NCBI GenBank assembly: GCA_002238605.1
Contig: MPMR01000002.1
Location: forward strand, 124,001 to 188,000
Length of the DNA: 64,000 nucleotides
Reading direction: 5' to 3'
DNA from: BD2-11 clade cluster bacterium bin43
GTDB taxonomy: Bacteria; Gemmatimonadota; Gemmatimonadetes; Longimicrobiales; Gaopeijiaceae
The translations under genes were made by a program, and so were the position numbers. The notes beneath the pieces were generated by a model, which was not told the DNA's origin, searched no databases, and saw only the letters and a program-made list of their open reading frames with translations. Every line of letters starts with the position of its first letter. The first letter of the stretch is position 1. Positions 1 through 12,253 of this stretch are shown here, piece after piece.

Positions 1-2
1 AC

Positions 3-689
3 GACCGGGTGGATCGCCTCTACCAGACCGCGGTGCTGGACACCGACTACGCCGCCCTCGCCGACACGCTCGCGGCCTTCGAGACGGCGCTGAAGAGCGG
101 GCCGGTGCGGGTGACGACGCCTGCCGGGACCGACCTCACCTTCCTCGTGGACGACGGACCGGTGACGCGCCAGGATGGGGATGCGTCGGCTGCGCGCGCG
201 GACCTTGCGCGCAACCTGATCGATCGCGAGGTGGAGCTGCCGGCGGGAGCGGCAAGGGTCCTGCCGGTGCTGGAGTCGGTCGTGGGACGGATCGCCTTCC
301 CGCCCGCGCAGTGGGGCGGTGAACGCGCGGAGGGGGTGGTGCTGCACTTCGAGGGAGGCCGTGTGGTGGAGGTGGAGGCCGACGCCGGGCGTGACGGCGT
401 GTTGCGCGAGATCGAAGAAGCCGGGGAGGCAGGCCGGATCTTCCGCGAGCTGGGAGTGGGGTTCAACCCACTGCTCGCGATGCCCGAGGGCGAGGCGTGG
501 ATCCCGTACTACGGCTACGGGGACGCCGTGGTGAGGCTGTCGCTGGGCGACAACACCGAGCTGGGCGGGTCGGTCGGGGGCGGCTACGTGCGCTGGAACT
601 TCTTCCCGGACGCGACCGTGACCGTGGGGGCCGAGGTCTGGGTGGAGGGTGGGAGGCTGACGGAGGGGCGCCGGCCATCAGCTCGATGA
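3..689 (+). CDS. M29-like aminopeptidase, C-terminal part (cut by left edge)
   Basis: The reading frame is open from the left edge, so the true start lies outside the window. The visible 228 residues resemble the C-terminal half of M29 aminopeptidases (AmpS / aminopeptidase T): an EVELPAG segment where the family has its EVFTAP-like ligand motif, then RELGVGFNP, then LSLGDN followed by a Gly-rich stretch. M29 enzymes are cytoplasmic two-metal exopeptidases. In the family a final HxD motif supplies metal ligands; the aligned place here reads RWN, and the His before the LSLGDN-like motif reads Arg. This copy may therefore lack a normal metal site. The stop overlaps the convergent next gene by 12 bases. 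The family call is by eye on a partial sequence. Confidence 0.5.
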   Translation, partial: DRVDRLYQTAVLDTDYAALADTLAAFETALKSGPVRVTTPAGTDLTFLVDDGPVTRQDGDASAARADLARNLIDREVELPAGAARVLPVLESVVGRIAFPPAQWGGERAEGVVLHFEGGRVVEVEADAGRDGVLREIEEAGEAGRIFRELGVGFNPLLAMPEGEAWIPYYGYGDAVVRLSLGDNTELGGSVGGGYVRWNFFPDATVTVGAEVWVEGGRLTEGRRPSAR

Positions 690-1589
690 ATCGATGCTGC
701 TCGCGTGCAGGAAGTTCGTGAAGCCTTCGTCGTAGTCCGACAGTCCGTTCTGGCCGGTGAGCTTCATGCGCTCGTCGTAGAGGCGGCGCATCAGATTCGC
801 CAACGTGCCCTGGGCGGGGCCATCCTCGGGATGCAGCGCCAGGAAGTCGTCCCGCAGCTCCTGCCGCAGCCCGCCCTCCTCGACCATGGTCCGGTACCGC
901 CCCGGATCGCGGTCGGCCAGCACCCAGAGGTTGCGGTGGAGCCGCTCGCAGCGCGCCGACTGCACCAGCACCGGCTCGCCCGAGCCGACCATCGACAGGT
1001 AGCCCAGCGCCTGCGCGTGCAGTTCCTTCAGGTATCCCTTCCGGTGCGAGAACTCGTGCGCGATGATGTGCGGCTCGAAGACCCCCGCGTCCCGCAGGAT
1101 GGACACGTCTCCGGAGAAGATGTCGCAGGTGCCGAGAGCGAAGGGGAAGACGAGGCCGGCGAGGGTGAACTGACGTATTTCCGAGCTGGTTTCGACCCGC
1201 TGGCCGGTGATGTCGGCGATGAAGTCGGTCAGGTGCCGGTTGACCAGGCGGGCGAGTTCCGCGCGCGGGATACGCTCGGGGGTGTATTCTTCGCTCACGA
1301 GCTCGACCAGCCAGCGGACCTCTCCGTCGCGCTCGGCCACGGACATCGGCGTGAGCTTGTGCACGTCTGCGCCGAAGGTGTCCAGGAAGTCGATCGCACG
1401 CACGTTGCGCCGGGCGAACCAGTCGACCGCCACGCTGCCCGCGTAGGCGCCCAGGGCCACGGCCTGGAGTGCGCGGCCGGGAGGCGTCGCGCCGAGCAGG
1501 ATGCGCGAAGCGAGCGGCGCCGCGACCATCAGGTCGGTCAGCGAGATGGGCGAGTAGGTCGCCTGATTGGGGATGCGGACGGTTTCCAT
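678..1589 (-). CDS. putative zincin metallopeptidase, DUF3810-like
   Basis: This 303-residue protein contains HEFSH (an HExxH zinc motif) followed by RKGYLKELHAQALGYLS, an arrangement reminiscent of DUF3810 membrane metallopeptidases. A hydrophobic, Ala/Leu-rich segment near residues 25-50 may be a membrane anchor. The start is ATG at 1589, with GGAAGG just upstream. The frame stays open up to 1808, but that extension is Arg-rich, unlike the rest, and covers a repeat array, so it is rejected. The gene is divergent from metH. No substrate can be inferred, and the DUF assignment needs a profile search. Confidence 0.6.
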   Translation of the reverse strand: METVRIPNQATYSPISLTDLMVAAPLASRILLGATPPGRALQAVALGAYAGSVAVDWFARRNVRAIDFLDTFGADVHKLTPMSVAERDGEVRWLVELVSEEYTPERIPRAELARLVNRHLTDFIADITGQRVETSSEIRQFTLAGLVFPFALGTCDIFSGDVSILRDAGVFEPHIIAHEFSHRKGYLKELHAQALGYLSMVGSGEPVLVQSARCERLHRNLWVLADRDPGRYRTMVEEGGLRQELRDDFLALHPEDGPAQGTLANLMRRLYDERMKLTGQNGLSDYDEGFTNFLHASSIDSSS

Positions 1590-1594
1590 GAGCC

Positions 1595-1710
1595 TTCCCG
1601 GGGTTGCAACATCGTTCCCGGCGCAACGGCGGTCGTTCCCGCGCGCCGACGGGCTTCCCGGTGCAACGGCAGCCTGCTCGGCGCAACGGTATGCCTGTCC
1701 GGAGTAACGG
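1595..1710. repeat. six imperfect ~20-bp tandem repeats between divergent genes
   Basis: Units begin at 1595, 1615, 1636, 1655, 1675 and 1696, giving a 19-21 bp period (about two DNA turns). The common core is TTCCCGGNGCAACGG; copies at 1615 and 1655 differ by one base over 15, and the others drift further. The array fills most of the space between the zincin start (1589) and the metH start (1793). It could be a tandem operator or simply a small satellite. No known regulator site was recognised. Confidence 0.65.
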
Positions 1711-1780
1711 CCGCGGAACCCGAAAGTTCCTGACGGCCGGACGCTTCCCGGCTGTTCGGACCGGACGCGCCTCCGGTTAG

Positions 1781-1786
1781 TATACT
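1781..1786 (+). promoter_or_regulatory. metH -10 element TATACT; probable leaderless start
   Basis: TATACT ends six bases before the metH ATG, so a sigma70-type start would fall at or next to the A of ATG. No ribosome-binding site precedes the ATG. The -35 is not clear (TTCGGA-like sequence about 20 bp upstream). Confidence 0.5.
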
Positions 1787-1792
1787 GACGCA

Positions 1793-5520
<3,728 letters not shown>

Positions 5521-5524
<4 letters not shown>

Positions 5525-7371
5525 GCGTGACGCTGCGCCACCTCATCGCCGACGGGCGCGCCCATGTCGCGGACGGCGCGATGGGCACGATGCTCTACGG
5601 ACGGGGCATCTTCGTGAACGTCTGCTACGACGAGCTCAACGTCGAGCAGCCGGACATGGTGCGGGAGGTGCACGAGGAGTACGTGCACGCCGGGGCCGAA
5701 GTCCTCGAGACCAACACCTTCGGCGCCAATCCGGTGAAGCTGTCCGGCTTCGGCCTGGACCGGCGCACCGAAGCCATCAACCGGGCGGGAGCGGAGCTGG
5801 CGCGCGAGGCGGCCGCGGGGCGGGCCAGCGTGGCGGGCGCGGTGGGCCCGCTGGGCATCCGCATCGAGCCGTGGGGGGCAACGTCCTTCGAGGAGGCCGT
5901 GGACTTCTTCCGGCGGCAGGTGCGGGGGCTGCTGGAGGGCGGGGTGGACGGGTTCTGCCTGGAGACCTTCAGCGACCTGAGTGAGCTGGAGGCGGCCTTC
6001 CGGGCAGTGCGCTCGCTCACCGACCTGCCGGTGCTGGCGCAGGTCACCATCGGCGAGAACGGCGCCACGCCGGGGGGCACCACCATGGAGGCGGCGGGAG
6101 CCGCGATGGCCGCGTGGGGGGTGGAGGTGGCCGGAATAAACTGCTCGGTGGGGCCGGCGATCATGCTGGACGCGGTGGAGCGCCTGGCCGCGAGTTCCGG
6201 GCTGCCCGCCTCCGCGCAGCCCAACGCCGGACTGCCGCGGGTGGTCGAGAACCGCCAGATCTATATGGCCAGCCCGGAGTACATGGGCCAGTACGCCCGC
6301 CGCCTGATCGCCGCGGGCGCGCGCTTCGTGGGAGGATGTTGCGGCACCACGCCCGCCCACGTGCGCAAGATCCGCGACCACGTGGCCAGCGTGCAGCCGG
6401 GGCGGGTGCGGGCGACCGCGCGCGCCGAGCCCGCCGAACTGCCGGGCCGGTCCGGGGTGCCGCTCGCCGGGCGCTCGGCGTGGGGGAGGAAGCTCGCCGC
6501 CGGGCAGTTCGTCACCACCGTGCAGATCGCCGCCCCGCGCGGATGGCGCATGGAGGAGACCACCCGCAGGGCACGCGCGCTGGCCCGTGACGGGGTGGAC
6601 GCGGTCTTCGTGGTCGGCGGCACCCGCGGACAGGCGCACATGGACGCCCTGACCACGGCCATGCTGCTCGGCGCCCGCGCGGGGATCGAACCGCTCGTGC
6701 GCTACGTCTGCCGCGACCGCGACATGCACGGCATGATCCGCGACCTCCTGGGGGCGTCGGCCGCCGGCATCCGCAACCTCGTGATCGTGAGCGGCGAGTC
6801 CACCAGCCTGGGACCCTACGCCGACTCCACGGCGATCTCCGACATCGACTCGATCGGTCTGGTGAACGTGGTGCAGCGCCTGAACCGCGGCCTGGACGCG
6901 GGCGGCAACGACATCGGCGCGCCCACCGAGCTGGTGGCGGGAGTCGGGCTCGACCAGGCGGCGGTCGACCAGGCGCTCGAGCTCAGCCGCTTCGCGTGGA
7001 AAGTGGACGCGGGGGCGGACTTCGCGGTCACGCGGCCGCTGTTCGACCCCCGGCGCCTGGAGGGGTTCCTGGCGCGCGCCGGCACCCGCGTCCCTGTGAT
7101 CGCGACCCTGTTCCCCCTCGCCTCCCTGCGCGACGCCGAGTTCATGGCCAACGAGGTGCCGGGGGTGGAAGTACCGGAGCGGATCGTGCGACGGATGCGG
7201 GCGGCCGAGCGGAAGAGCCCGACGCACGCCCGCGCGGAGGGACTGGCGATCGCGGGGGAGATGTTCGCCGGCGTGCGGCACCTGGTGCGCGGGGTGCGCA
7301 TACGCCTCCCCGACGACGACCTGAGCCGGGCGTCCGAACTGCTCGGCTCACTCGAGGTGCAGCGGGGGTAG
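5521..7371 (+). CDS. bifunctional homocysteine S-methyltransferase / 5,10-methylenetetrahydrofolate reductase
   Basis: This 616-residue protein matches the length and order of the YitJ-type fusion. The N-terminal homocysteine S-methyltransferase domain (about 10-290) starts with [10 protein letters not shown] and keeps the zinc-binding [10 protein letters not shown]. The C-terminal half (about 320-600) is a methylenetetrahydrofolate reductase TIM barrel making 5-methyl-THF for the preceding metH. The start is GTG at 5521, overlapping the metH stop; a GTG at 5527 is a near alternative. The open frame runs back to 4966, but that part only shadows metH. Its N-terminal domain duplicates chemistry already in MetH, perhaps using S-methylmethionine or SAM as donor; that is inference. 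Confidence 0.93.
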
Positions 7372-7549
7372 ACGGAGACCCATTCACAGCGGTCCCCGGA
7401 GTCATCGGGCCGCCCCGCCGACTTGCCAGAGCGCGGGCCGGGCGGCTAGATGCCTGAATCGGACGCGCGGCGGGGACGCGCGACGGACGGGATTGACGAG
7501 GCCGACCGGCCCGGAACCATCCGGGACGGTTTGCATCACGGAGGACGCG

Positions 7550-9841
7550 GTGCAGGTACAGGAACGGCACATGGGGTTGTTCGGCGCCACCGTCCTGGGG
7601 GTGGGCGCCATCGTGGGCGGCGGGATCCTCGCGCTCGCCGGCACCGCCTTCACGGTCGCCGGGCCGGGCGCCATGGTCGCCTTCGCCCTGAACGGCGGCA
7701 TCGCCCTCCTGACCGCGGCCAGCTTCGCCCGCCTGGCCCGTCGCTTCCCCGAGTCCGGCGGCACCTACACCTACGCCAAGAACGTCTTCTCCATCGAACT
7801 CGCCTTCGTGGTCGGCTGGGTGGTGTGGTTCGCCTCGATCGTGGCCGGGGTGCTCTACGCGCTCGGGTTCGCGGCGTTCTTCATGGAGGGGCTGCTGCGC
7901 GCCCTGCCGCAGCTGGCCGACACCCGGGTGGGCAGCGACGCCGCGCGCCTGGCCGCGGCCGCGATCGCCATCGGCGCCTACATGCTGGCGCTGGTCCGGC
8001 GCGCGGCGGGGGGCGGCACCGCGGAGACCATCGGCAAGGTGGTGGTGTTCGCCGTGGTCATCGCCGGCGGGGCGTGGGCGTGGGCCACCGGGTCGCCGGG
8101 TGAGCTCGCCGACCGGCTGAACCCGTTCCTCACCGAGGGAGCGGGCGGGGTGGTGCGGGCGATGGGCTACACCTTCATCGCGCTCCAGGGGTTCGACCTG
8201 ATCGCCGCGGTGGGGGGGGAGGTGCGCGATCCCCAGCGGACCCTCCCGCGCGCCATGTACCTCTCGCTCGGCATCGCGCTCGCGCTCTACCTGCCCATGC
8301 TCTTCCTGTTCGCCACGGTGGGGACACCGGCGGGGGCGGGCGGGGTGGCGGCGGTGGCGGCGGCCAACCCGGAGGGACTGGTGGCGGCCGCCGTCGAGGA
8401 GTACATGGGGGTGGCGGGGTACTGGCTGGTCATCGGCGCGGGCATCCTCTCGATGCTCTCGGCGCTCCAGGCCAACCTGCTGGGCGCGTCGCGGGTGGCC
8501 TTCGCGATGGCCCGCGACCGCACCCTTCCCCGCCGGCTGGCCCGCATGCGCGGGTCGAGCGGCACGCCGGCGACGGCGGTCGTGGTCACGGGCACGGTGG
8601 TGGCGGTGATCGCGCTCGCCGTCGGCGAGGTGCCCGCCGCCGGCGCCGCCTCGAGCCTCATCTTCCTCATCTCCTTCGCCATGGTGCACGTCGCGGCGGT
8701 GCTGATGGAGTACCGCTCGGCCTCAGGGCGCGTCCCCTTCCTGCCCATCGCGGGCGGGCTGTTCTGCGTATCGCTGGCAGCGTTCCAGATCTTCGCCGTC
8801 CCCTTCGCCGGCAGCATCGTGATGACCTGGATCGCCATCGGCACGGCGCTCTACCTCACGTTGCTGGCCCCGGCCGCGCGCCTCACCGACGTGTCCGCGG
8901 AAGCCACCCATCCCCATCTCACCCTGCTCCGGGGCCGGAGCCCTCTGGTGCTGGCCCCCATCGCCAACCCCGCCAACGCAGCGAGCCTGGTGGACATCGC
9001 GGGCACCTTGCGCACGCCGGGCTCGGGCCGCGTCCTGCTGCTCACGGTTCTCTCGCCGCCGGACACGGCGTCCGCGCCGGAATCGCGGGTCATCGACGCA
9101 CAGGCCGTGCTCGGCAAATCGATGGTGCACAGCCTGGAGCACTCGCTGATCGCGGAAATCCTCTTCACGATCGCCCCCGACCCCTGGACCGAGATCGCGC
9201 GGGTCGCGGAGGAACACCGTTGCGAAACCGTGCTGCTGGGGCTGCCCAACCTCTCCGATCCGCTGGTCGAGTCCGCGCTGGAGCGGCGCATTGCGGGAAT
9301 CGGCTGCGACGTGGTGGTCGCGCGCACTCCTTCGGGCTGGTGCATGGACGAAGTCGAAAGGGTCCTGGTCCCCCTCGGAGGACATCGAGGCCACAGCCGC
9401 CCGAGGGTCCGCCTGCTCGCCAGCCTGGCGCGTACCCGGGGACGATCCATCACCTATCTGTCCACGATGCTTCCTTCGGCGTCGAAGGAGGAACGCCGCC
9501 GTTTCGAGCGCGAGATCCACAGAATGGTGCGCGACGAGGCCGCGGGTCCCTACGAGGTGATCGTTGAAACCGCCGCGTACCCGGAGGACACCATCATCCA
9601 GCATGCCCGCGCCTCCGACCTCATCGTCATGGGCATGCGCACCGAAGCCAACGGCCGGCGGAGCCTGCGCGGCATCCCGCACTCGGTCGCCGTGGGATCC
9701 AGGAAGCCCCTGATCCTGATCGGGAGCGCCCCGCCCTCCGCCCTGGTACGCACCGGAAAGGACCTGCTGGCGCCTTCCCGGGGGGGAGGGCTTCGGTCGA
9801 ACGAGTCGGACGGAGACGATCCGCAGCCTCCGGCGTCCTAG
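7550..9841 (+). CDS. APC-superfamily amino acid permease with C-terminal universal-stress domains
   Basis: This 763-residue inner-membrane protein begins with a 12-helix APC amino acid permease (about 5-445; first helix GATVLGVGAIVGGGILALAG with the Gly-rich unwound substrate loop). Two universal stress protein-like domains follow (about 460-600 and 605-735). The second has the conserved DLIVMG near its end and a Gly/Ser-rich putative nucleotide loop. Such fusions couple uptake to a cytosolic sensor domain. The start is GTG 7550 because GGAGG lies five bases upstream; a TTG at 7493 keeps the frame but has no such site. It lies 178 bp after the MTHFR fusion. The substrate is unknown. Confidence 0.88.
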   Translation: MQVQERHMGLFGATVLGVGAIVGGGILALAGTAFTVAGPGAMVAFALNGGIALLTAASFARLARRFPESGGTYTYAKNVFSIELAFVVGWVVWFASIVAGVLYALGFAAFFMEGLLRALPQLADTRVGSDAARLAAAAIAIGAYMLALVRRAAGGGTAETIGKVVVFAVVIAGGAWAWATGSPGELADRLNPFLTEGAGGVVRAMGYTFIALQGFDLIAAVGGEVRDPQRTLPRAMYLSLGIALALYLPMLFLFATVGTPAGAGGVAAVAAANPEGLVAAAVEEYMGVAGYWLVIGAGILSMLSALQANLLGASRVAFAMARDRTLPRRLARMRGSSGTPATAVVVTGTVVAVIALAVGEVPAAGAASSLIFLISFAMVHVAAVLMEYRSASGRVPFLPIAGGLFCVSLAAFQIFAVPFAGSIVMTWIAIGTALYLTLLAPAARLTDVSAEATHPHLTLLRGRSPLVLAPIANPANAASLVDIAGTLRTPGSGRVLLLTVLSPPDTASAPESRVIDAQAVLGKSMVHSLEHSLIAEILFTIAPDPWTEIARVAEEHRCETVLLGLPNLSDPLVESALERRIAGIGCDVVVARTPSGWCMDEVERVLVPLGGHRGHSRPRVRLLASLARTRGRSITYLSTMLPSASKEERRRFEREIHRMVRDEAAGPYEVIVETAAYPEDTIIQHARASDLIVMGMRTEANGRRSLRGIPHSVAVGSRKPLILIGSAPPSALVRTGKDLLAPSRGGGLRSNESDGDDPQPPAS

Positions 9842-9901
9842 CGGCGGACACACGGGTGGCCGATCATCCAGCCAGCCGAATGGACAGGAACGTCCCATCC
9901 T

Positions 9902-9933
9902 CAGACGACGGCGGAAGCACCTGAAGTCGTCTG
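9902..9933. terminator. inverted repeat between convergent genes
   Basis: CAGACGAC and GTCGTCTG form a perfect 8-bp stem with a 16-nt loop in the 128-bp gap between the permease and metF, which converge here. There is no T-tract, so it is at best a weak bidirectional terminator. Nothing else is seen in the gap. Confidence 0.35.
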
Positions 9934-9969
9934 CGCGATGCGCAAACAGCCTGTATTACGCGCGCCCTC

Positions 9970-10851
9970 TCACCCTCCCATCCCCTCCAGCGCGCGCACG
10001 ATCGCGCGATACCGCCGGTCCACGCTCCCGAATCCCAGATTCGCCAGGTAGATGTTGCGCGCCCCGGCTGCCTGCAGCGCCCGGATGCTGCGCGCGCAGA
10101 TCTCCGCGGCGCTTACCCCCGCCGCGAACTCGCGGGTGATCTGCTGCGCGGGGATCGGGAGAAACCGGCTCAGTCGATGCAGCGTCCCCGGGTTCGCGCT
10201 GCGGTAGAAGAAGACGCCGAAGATGGGCGGGGTGGCGACGCCCCGGCGGTCCAGCTCTTCCAGGAATTGCTCCACCGCGGGCAGGGAGTGGTGCGACACG
10301 ATCTGGGTCAGGAAGAAGTCGGCCTCGAAGTCGCCGCGCGCGATGTAGTCGACCTGAACGGCCGGATCCGCGTGCGGGTTGGCCCATCCCCCCAGCGTGA
10401 GGGACGGGAACTCGCAGCGGATGAGGTCGCGCAGCTGGTATCCGTGCTCGACGCAGCGCGGCGGCGGGCCGGTCGTGTCGCCTCCCACCACGGCGAGCGC
10501 CTCGCAGCCGCTGGAGACCGCGCGCCGGGCGAACATCATGCAGTAGTCGAGCGAGTGCTTGGCGGTGAGGAAGGGGATGATGCGCGACGCCGGCACCCCG
10601 CGCGCCAGGTTGGCGGCGACGTGGCCGAGGCTCTCCTCCTCGGCGGCATCGACGGCGTTGTCGGTGAGGAAGATGTAGCGGTCGTCGCGCGCCAGACGCT
10701 CCAGCGTGTGGTACATGTCGATCCAGGCATCCATCCCTGCCGCGTAGGAAAGCCCGCTGCGGGGCGGCCGCAGCTCGACCGTGATGGTCGGCCCGGGCGC
10801 GCGCAGGCGCGCCAGCAGTCCGCTGTCGTGCACCTTCCGTCTCGTCTCCAC
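9970..10851 (-). CDS. metF: methylenetetrahydrofolate reductase-family protein (MetF-like)
   Basis: This 293-residue flavoprotein is of the MTHFR TIM-barrel family, reducing 5,10-methylene-THF to 5-methyl-THF. ITVELRPPRSG near residue 23 holds the family's catalytic Glu, and FFLTQIVSHH near 190 fits the substrate-binding strand. It is a second MTHFR beside the fused one at 5521. The GTG start is chosen because VETRRK begins where the family does; an in-frame GTG lies at 10833, and neither has a good ribosome site. A 25-bp palindrome abuts the start, so the gene may be separately controlled from the upstream peptidases. Confidence 0.85.
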   Translation of the reverse strand: METRRKVHDSGLLARLRAPGPTITVELRPPRSGLSYAAGMDAWIDMYHTLERLARDDRYIFLTDNAVDAAEEESLGHVAANLARGVPASRIIPFLTAKHSLDYCMMFARRAVSSGCEALAVVGGDTTGPPPRCVEHGYQLRDLIRCEFPSLTLGGWANPHADPAVQVDYIARGDFEADFFLTQIVSHHSLPAVEQFLEELDRRGVATPPIFGVFFYRSANPGTLHRLSRFLPIPAQQITREFAAGVSAAEICARSIRALQAAGARNIYLANLGFGSVDRRYRAIVRALEGMGG

Positions 10852-10876
10852 TAACCCTGACGTTACGTTAGGGTTA
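10852..10876. promoter_or_regulatory. 25-bp palindrome abutting the metF start, candidate operator
   Basis: The arms TAACCCTGACGT and ACGTTAGGGTTA flank a single central T and match at 11 of 12 positions. The site sits between the M24 peptidase stop and the metF GTG. There is no T-run, so an operator fits better than a terminator. It does not match the MetJ or MetR consensus I know. Confidence 0.6.
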
Positions 10877-10924
10877 AGGACGCGGGGTGGGCTGACGGCC
10901 TGCAGGAGCCGGTACGAACCTGAT

Positions 10925-12253
10925 TCATCGCCCCCCCGCCAGCCCCTCCACGACGCCCGCTTCCGTGGGCAGCTCCGCGGTGAGGTTCTCCACCCCCGAG
11001 GCGGTAACCAGCACGTCGTCCTCGATGCGGATGCCGATTCCGGCGAAACGGGCCGCGGATCCCTCGGCGTCCTCGTGGAAGTAGAGGCCCGGCTCGACCG
11101 TGAGCACCATCCCCTCCCCGAGTGGCCGGGACCTGCCGTCGACGGTGTAGTCGCCGACGTCGTGGGTGTCGAGCCCGAGCCAATGGGAGGTCTGGTGCGG
11201 GAAGAACCGGCGGAGCGCCGCGCTTTCCTCCGCCACGCCTCCGGGCCTGGCCAGGACGCCGAGCGAGGCCAGGCCGTCGGCCAGCACGGCGCACGCGGCC
11301 CCGTGCACCGAGCCCACCGACACCCCCGGCGCCGCGGCCGCGACCGCGACCGCGCGGGCCTGGTCCACGATCTCGTAGACGGCCAGCTGCTCCGGGGTGA
11401 AGCGCCCGTCCACCGGGTAGGTGCGGGTCACGTCGGCGCAGTAGTGGCCGAGCTCGGCGGCCGCGTCCACCAGCACCAGTTCGCCCGACCGCGCCCGGCG
11501 CCGGTTCTCCGCGTAGTGCAGCACACAGGCGTTGGCGCCCGACGCGACGATGGACGGATAGGCCGGCGTCGAACCGCCGTGCCGGCGGAACACCGCCTCG
11601 ACGGCCGCCTGCAGCTCCCACTCCCCCACCCCGGGTCGAAGCTCCCCGGCGAGCGCCCGGTGACCGGCAACCGTCAGCGCGGCCGCGTTCCGCAGCGACT
11701 CCACCTCCCCGGCGTCCTTGCGGAGCCGCATCTCGTCCAGAATCCCGCCCGGATCGACGACTCCGCGCGGCCCCGTGCCCTTTCGCGCGCCGCGGGTACG
11801 GGCATGCGCCAGTGCGCCCCGCACCAGCCGGTCCACCCAGGGATCCGACCCCAGCCTGAAGAAGACGTGGCTCGCTCCCTCGAGCAGGGTCCCCAGCTCC
11901 TGCCCGAGTTCCTGCAGAGGATGACAGGCGTCCGCGCCCAGCCGTTCGCAGGCAGCCTCGGGGCCGAGTCGCTTCCCGCCCCAGAGCTCCGCGGTCGCAT
12001 CGCGCGGCCGGACGAAGAGCACGCAGCGGCTCGATTCGGCGAATCCGCGCAGGACCAGGACGCTGCCGGGCTCGGTGAAGCCGGTCAGGTAGAAGAACTC
12101 GGAGTCCGGGCGGTAGGGCGAAGGGTCGGCGCCCCGCCGGCACGCGTCCGCCGCAGCCGGAAGCACCATGACGGCGTCGCCCAGCTCGTCGAGCACCAGT
12201 GCCCGGCGCTCGCGGAAAATGTCGGCCGCGGGTTCGAAGGTCCCGGTCGTCAT
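10925..12253 (-). CDS. pepP: M24-family Xaa-Pro aminopeptidase
   Basis: This 442-residue cytoplasmic enzyme removes an N-terminal residue in front of proline. An aminopeptidase P N-terminal domain (about 10-150, with SEFFYLTGF) precedes the pita-bread catalytic domain (about 185-430). The dinuclear metal ligands are visible: Asp in LVLVDAAAELG, Asp in CADVTRTYPVDG, His in HQTSHWLG, Glu in LTVEPGLYF, and Glu in GIRIEDDVLV. The start is ATG 12253, sharing one base with the M14 stop (TGATG), so it is coupled. The frame extends to 12433 only as a shadow of that gene. It works with the neighbouring S9 and M14 peptidases in peptide breakdown (inference). Confidence 0.93.
   Translation of the reverse strand: MTTGTFEPAADIFRERRALVLDELGDAVMVLPAAADACRRGADPSPYRPDSEFFYLTGFTEPGSVLVLRGFAESSRCVLFVRPRDATAELWGGKRLGPEAACERLGADACHPLQELGQELGTLLEGASHVFFRLGSDPWVDRLVRGALAHARTRGARKGTGPRGVVDPGGILDEMRLRKDAGEVESLRNAAALTVAGHRALAGELRPGVGEWELQAAVEAVFRRHGGSTPAYPSIVASGANACVLHYAENRRRARSGELVLVDAAAELGHYCADVTRTYPVDGRFTPEQLAVYEIVDQARAVAVAAAAPGVSVGSVHGAACAVLADGLASLGVLARPGGVAEESAALRRFFPHQTSHWLGLDTHDVGDYTVDGRSRPLGEGMVLTVEPGLYFHEDAEGSAARFAGIGIRIEDDVLVTASGVENLTAELPTEAGVVEGLAGGR

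Noticed and set aside
1590-1792. cobalamin or SAM riboswitch before metH
   Set aside because: No B12-box or SAM aptamer core was found, and the -10 six bases from ATG leaves no room for a leader RNA.
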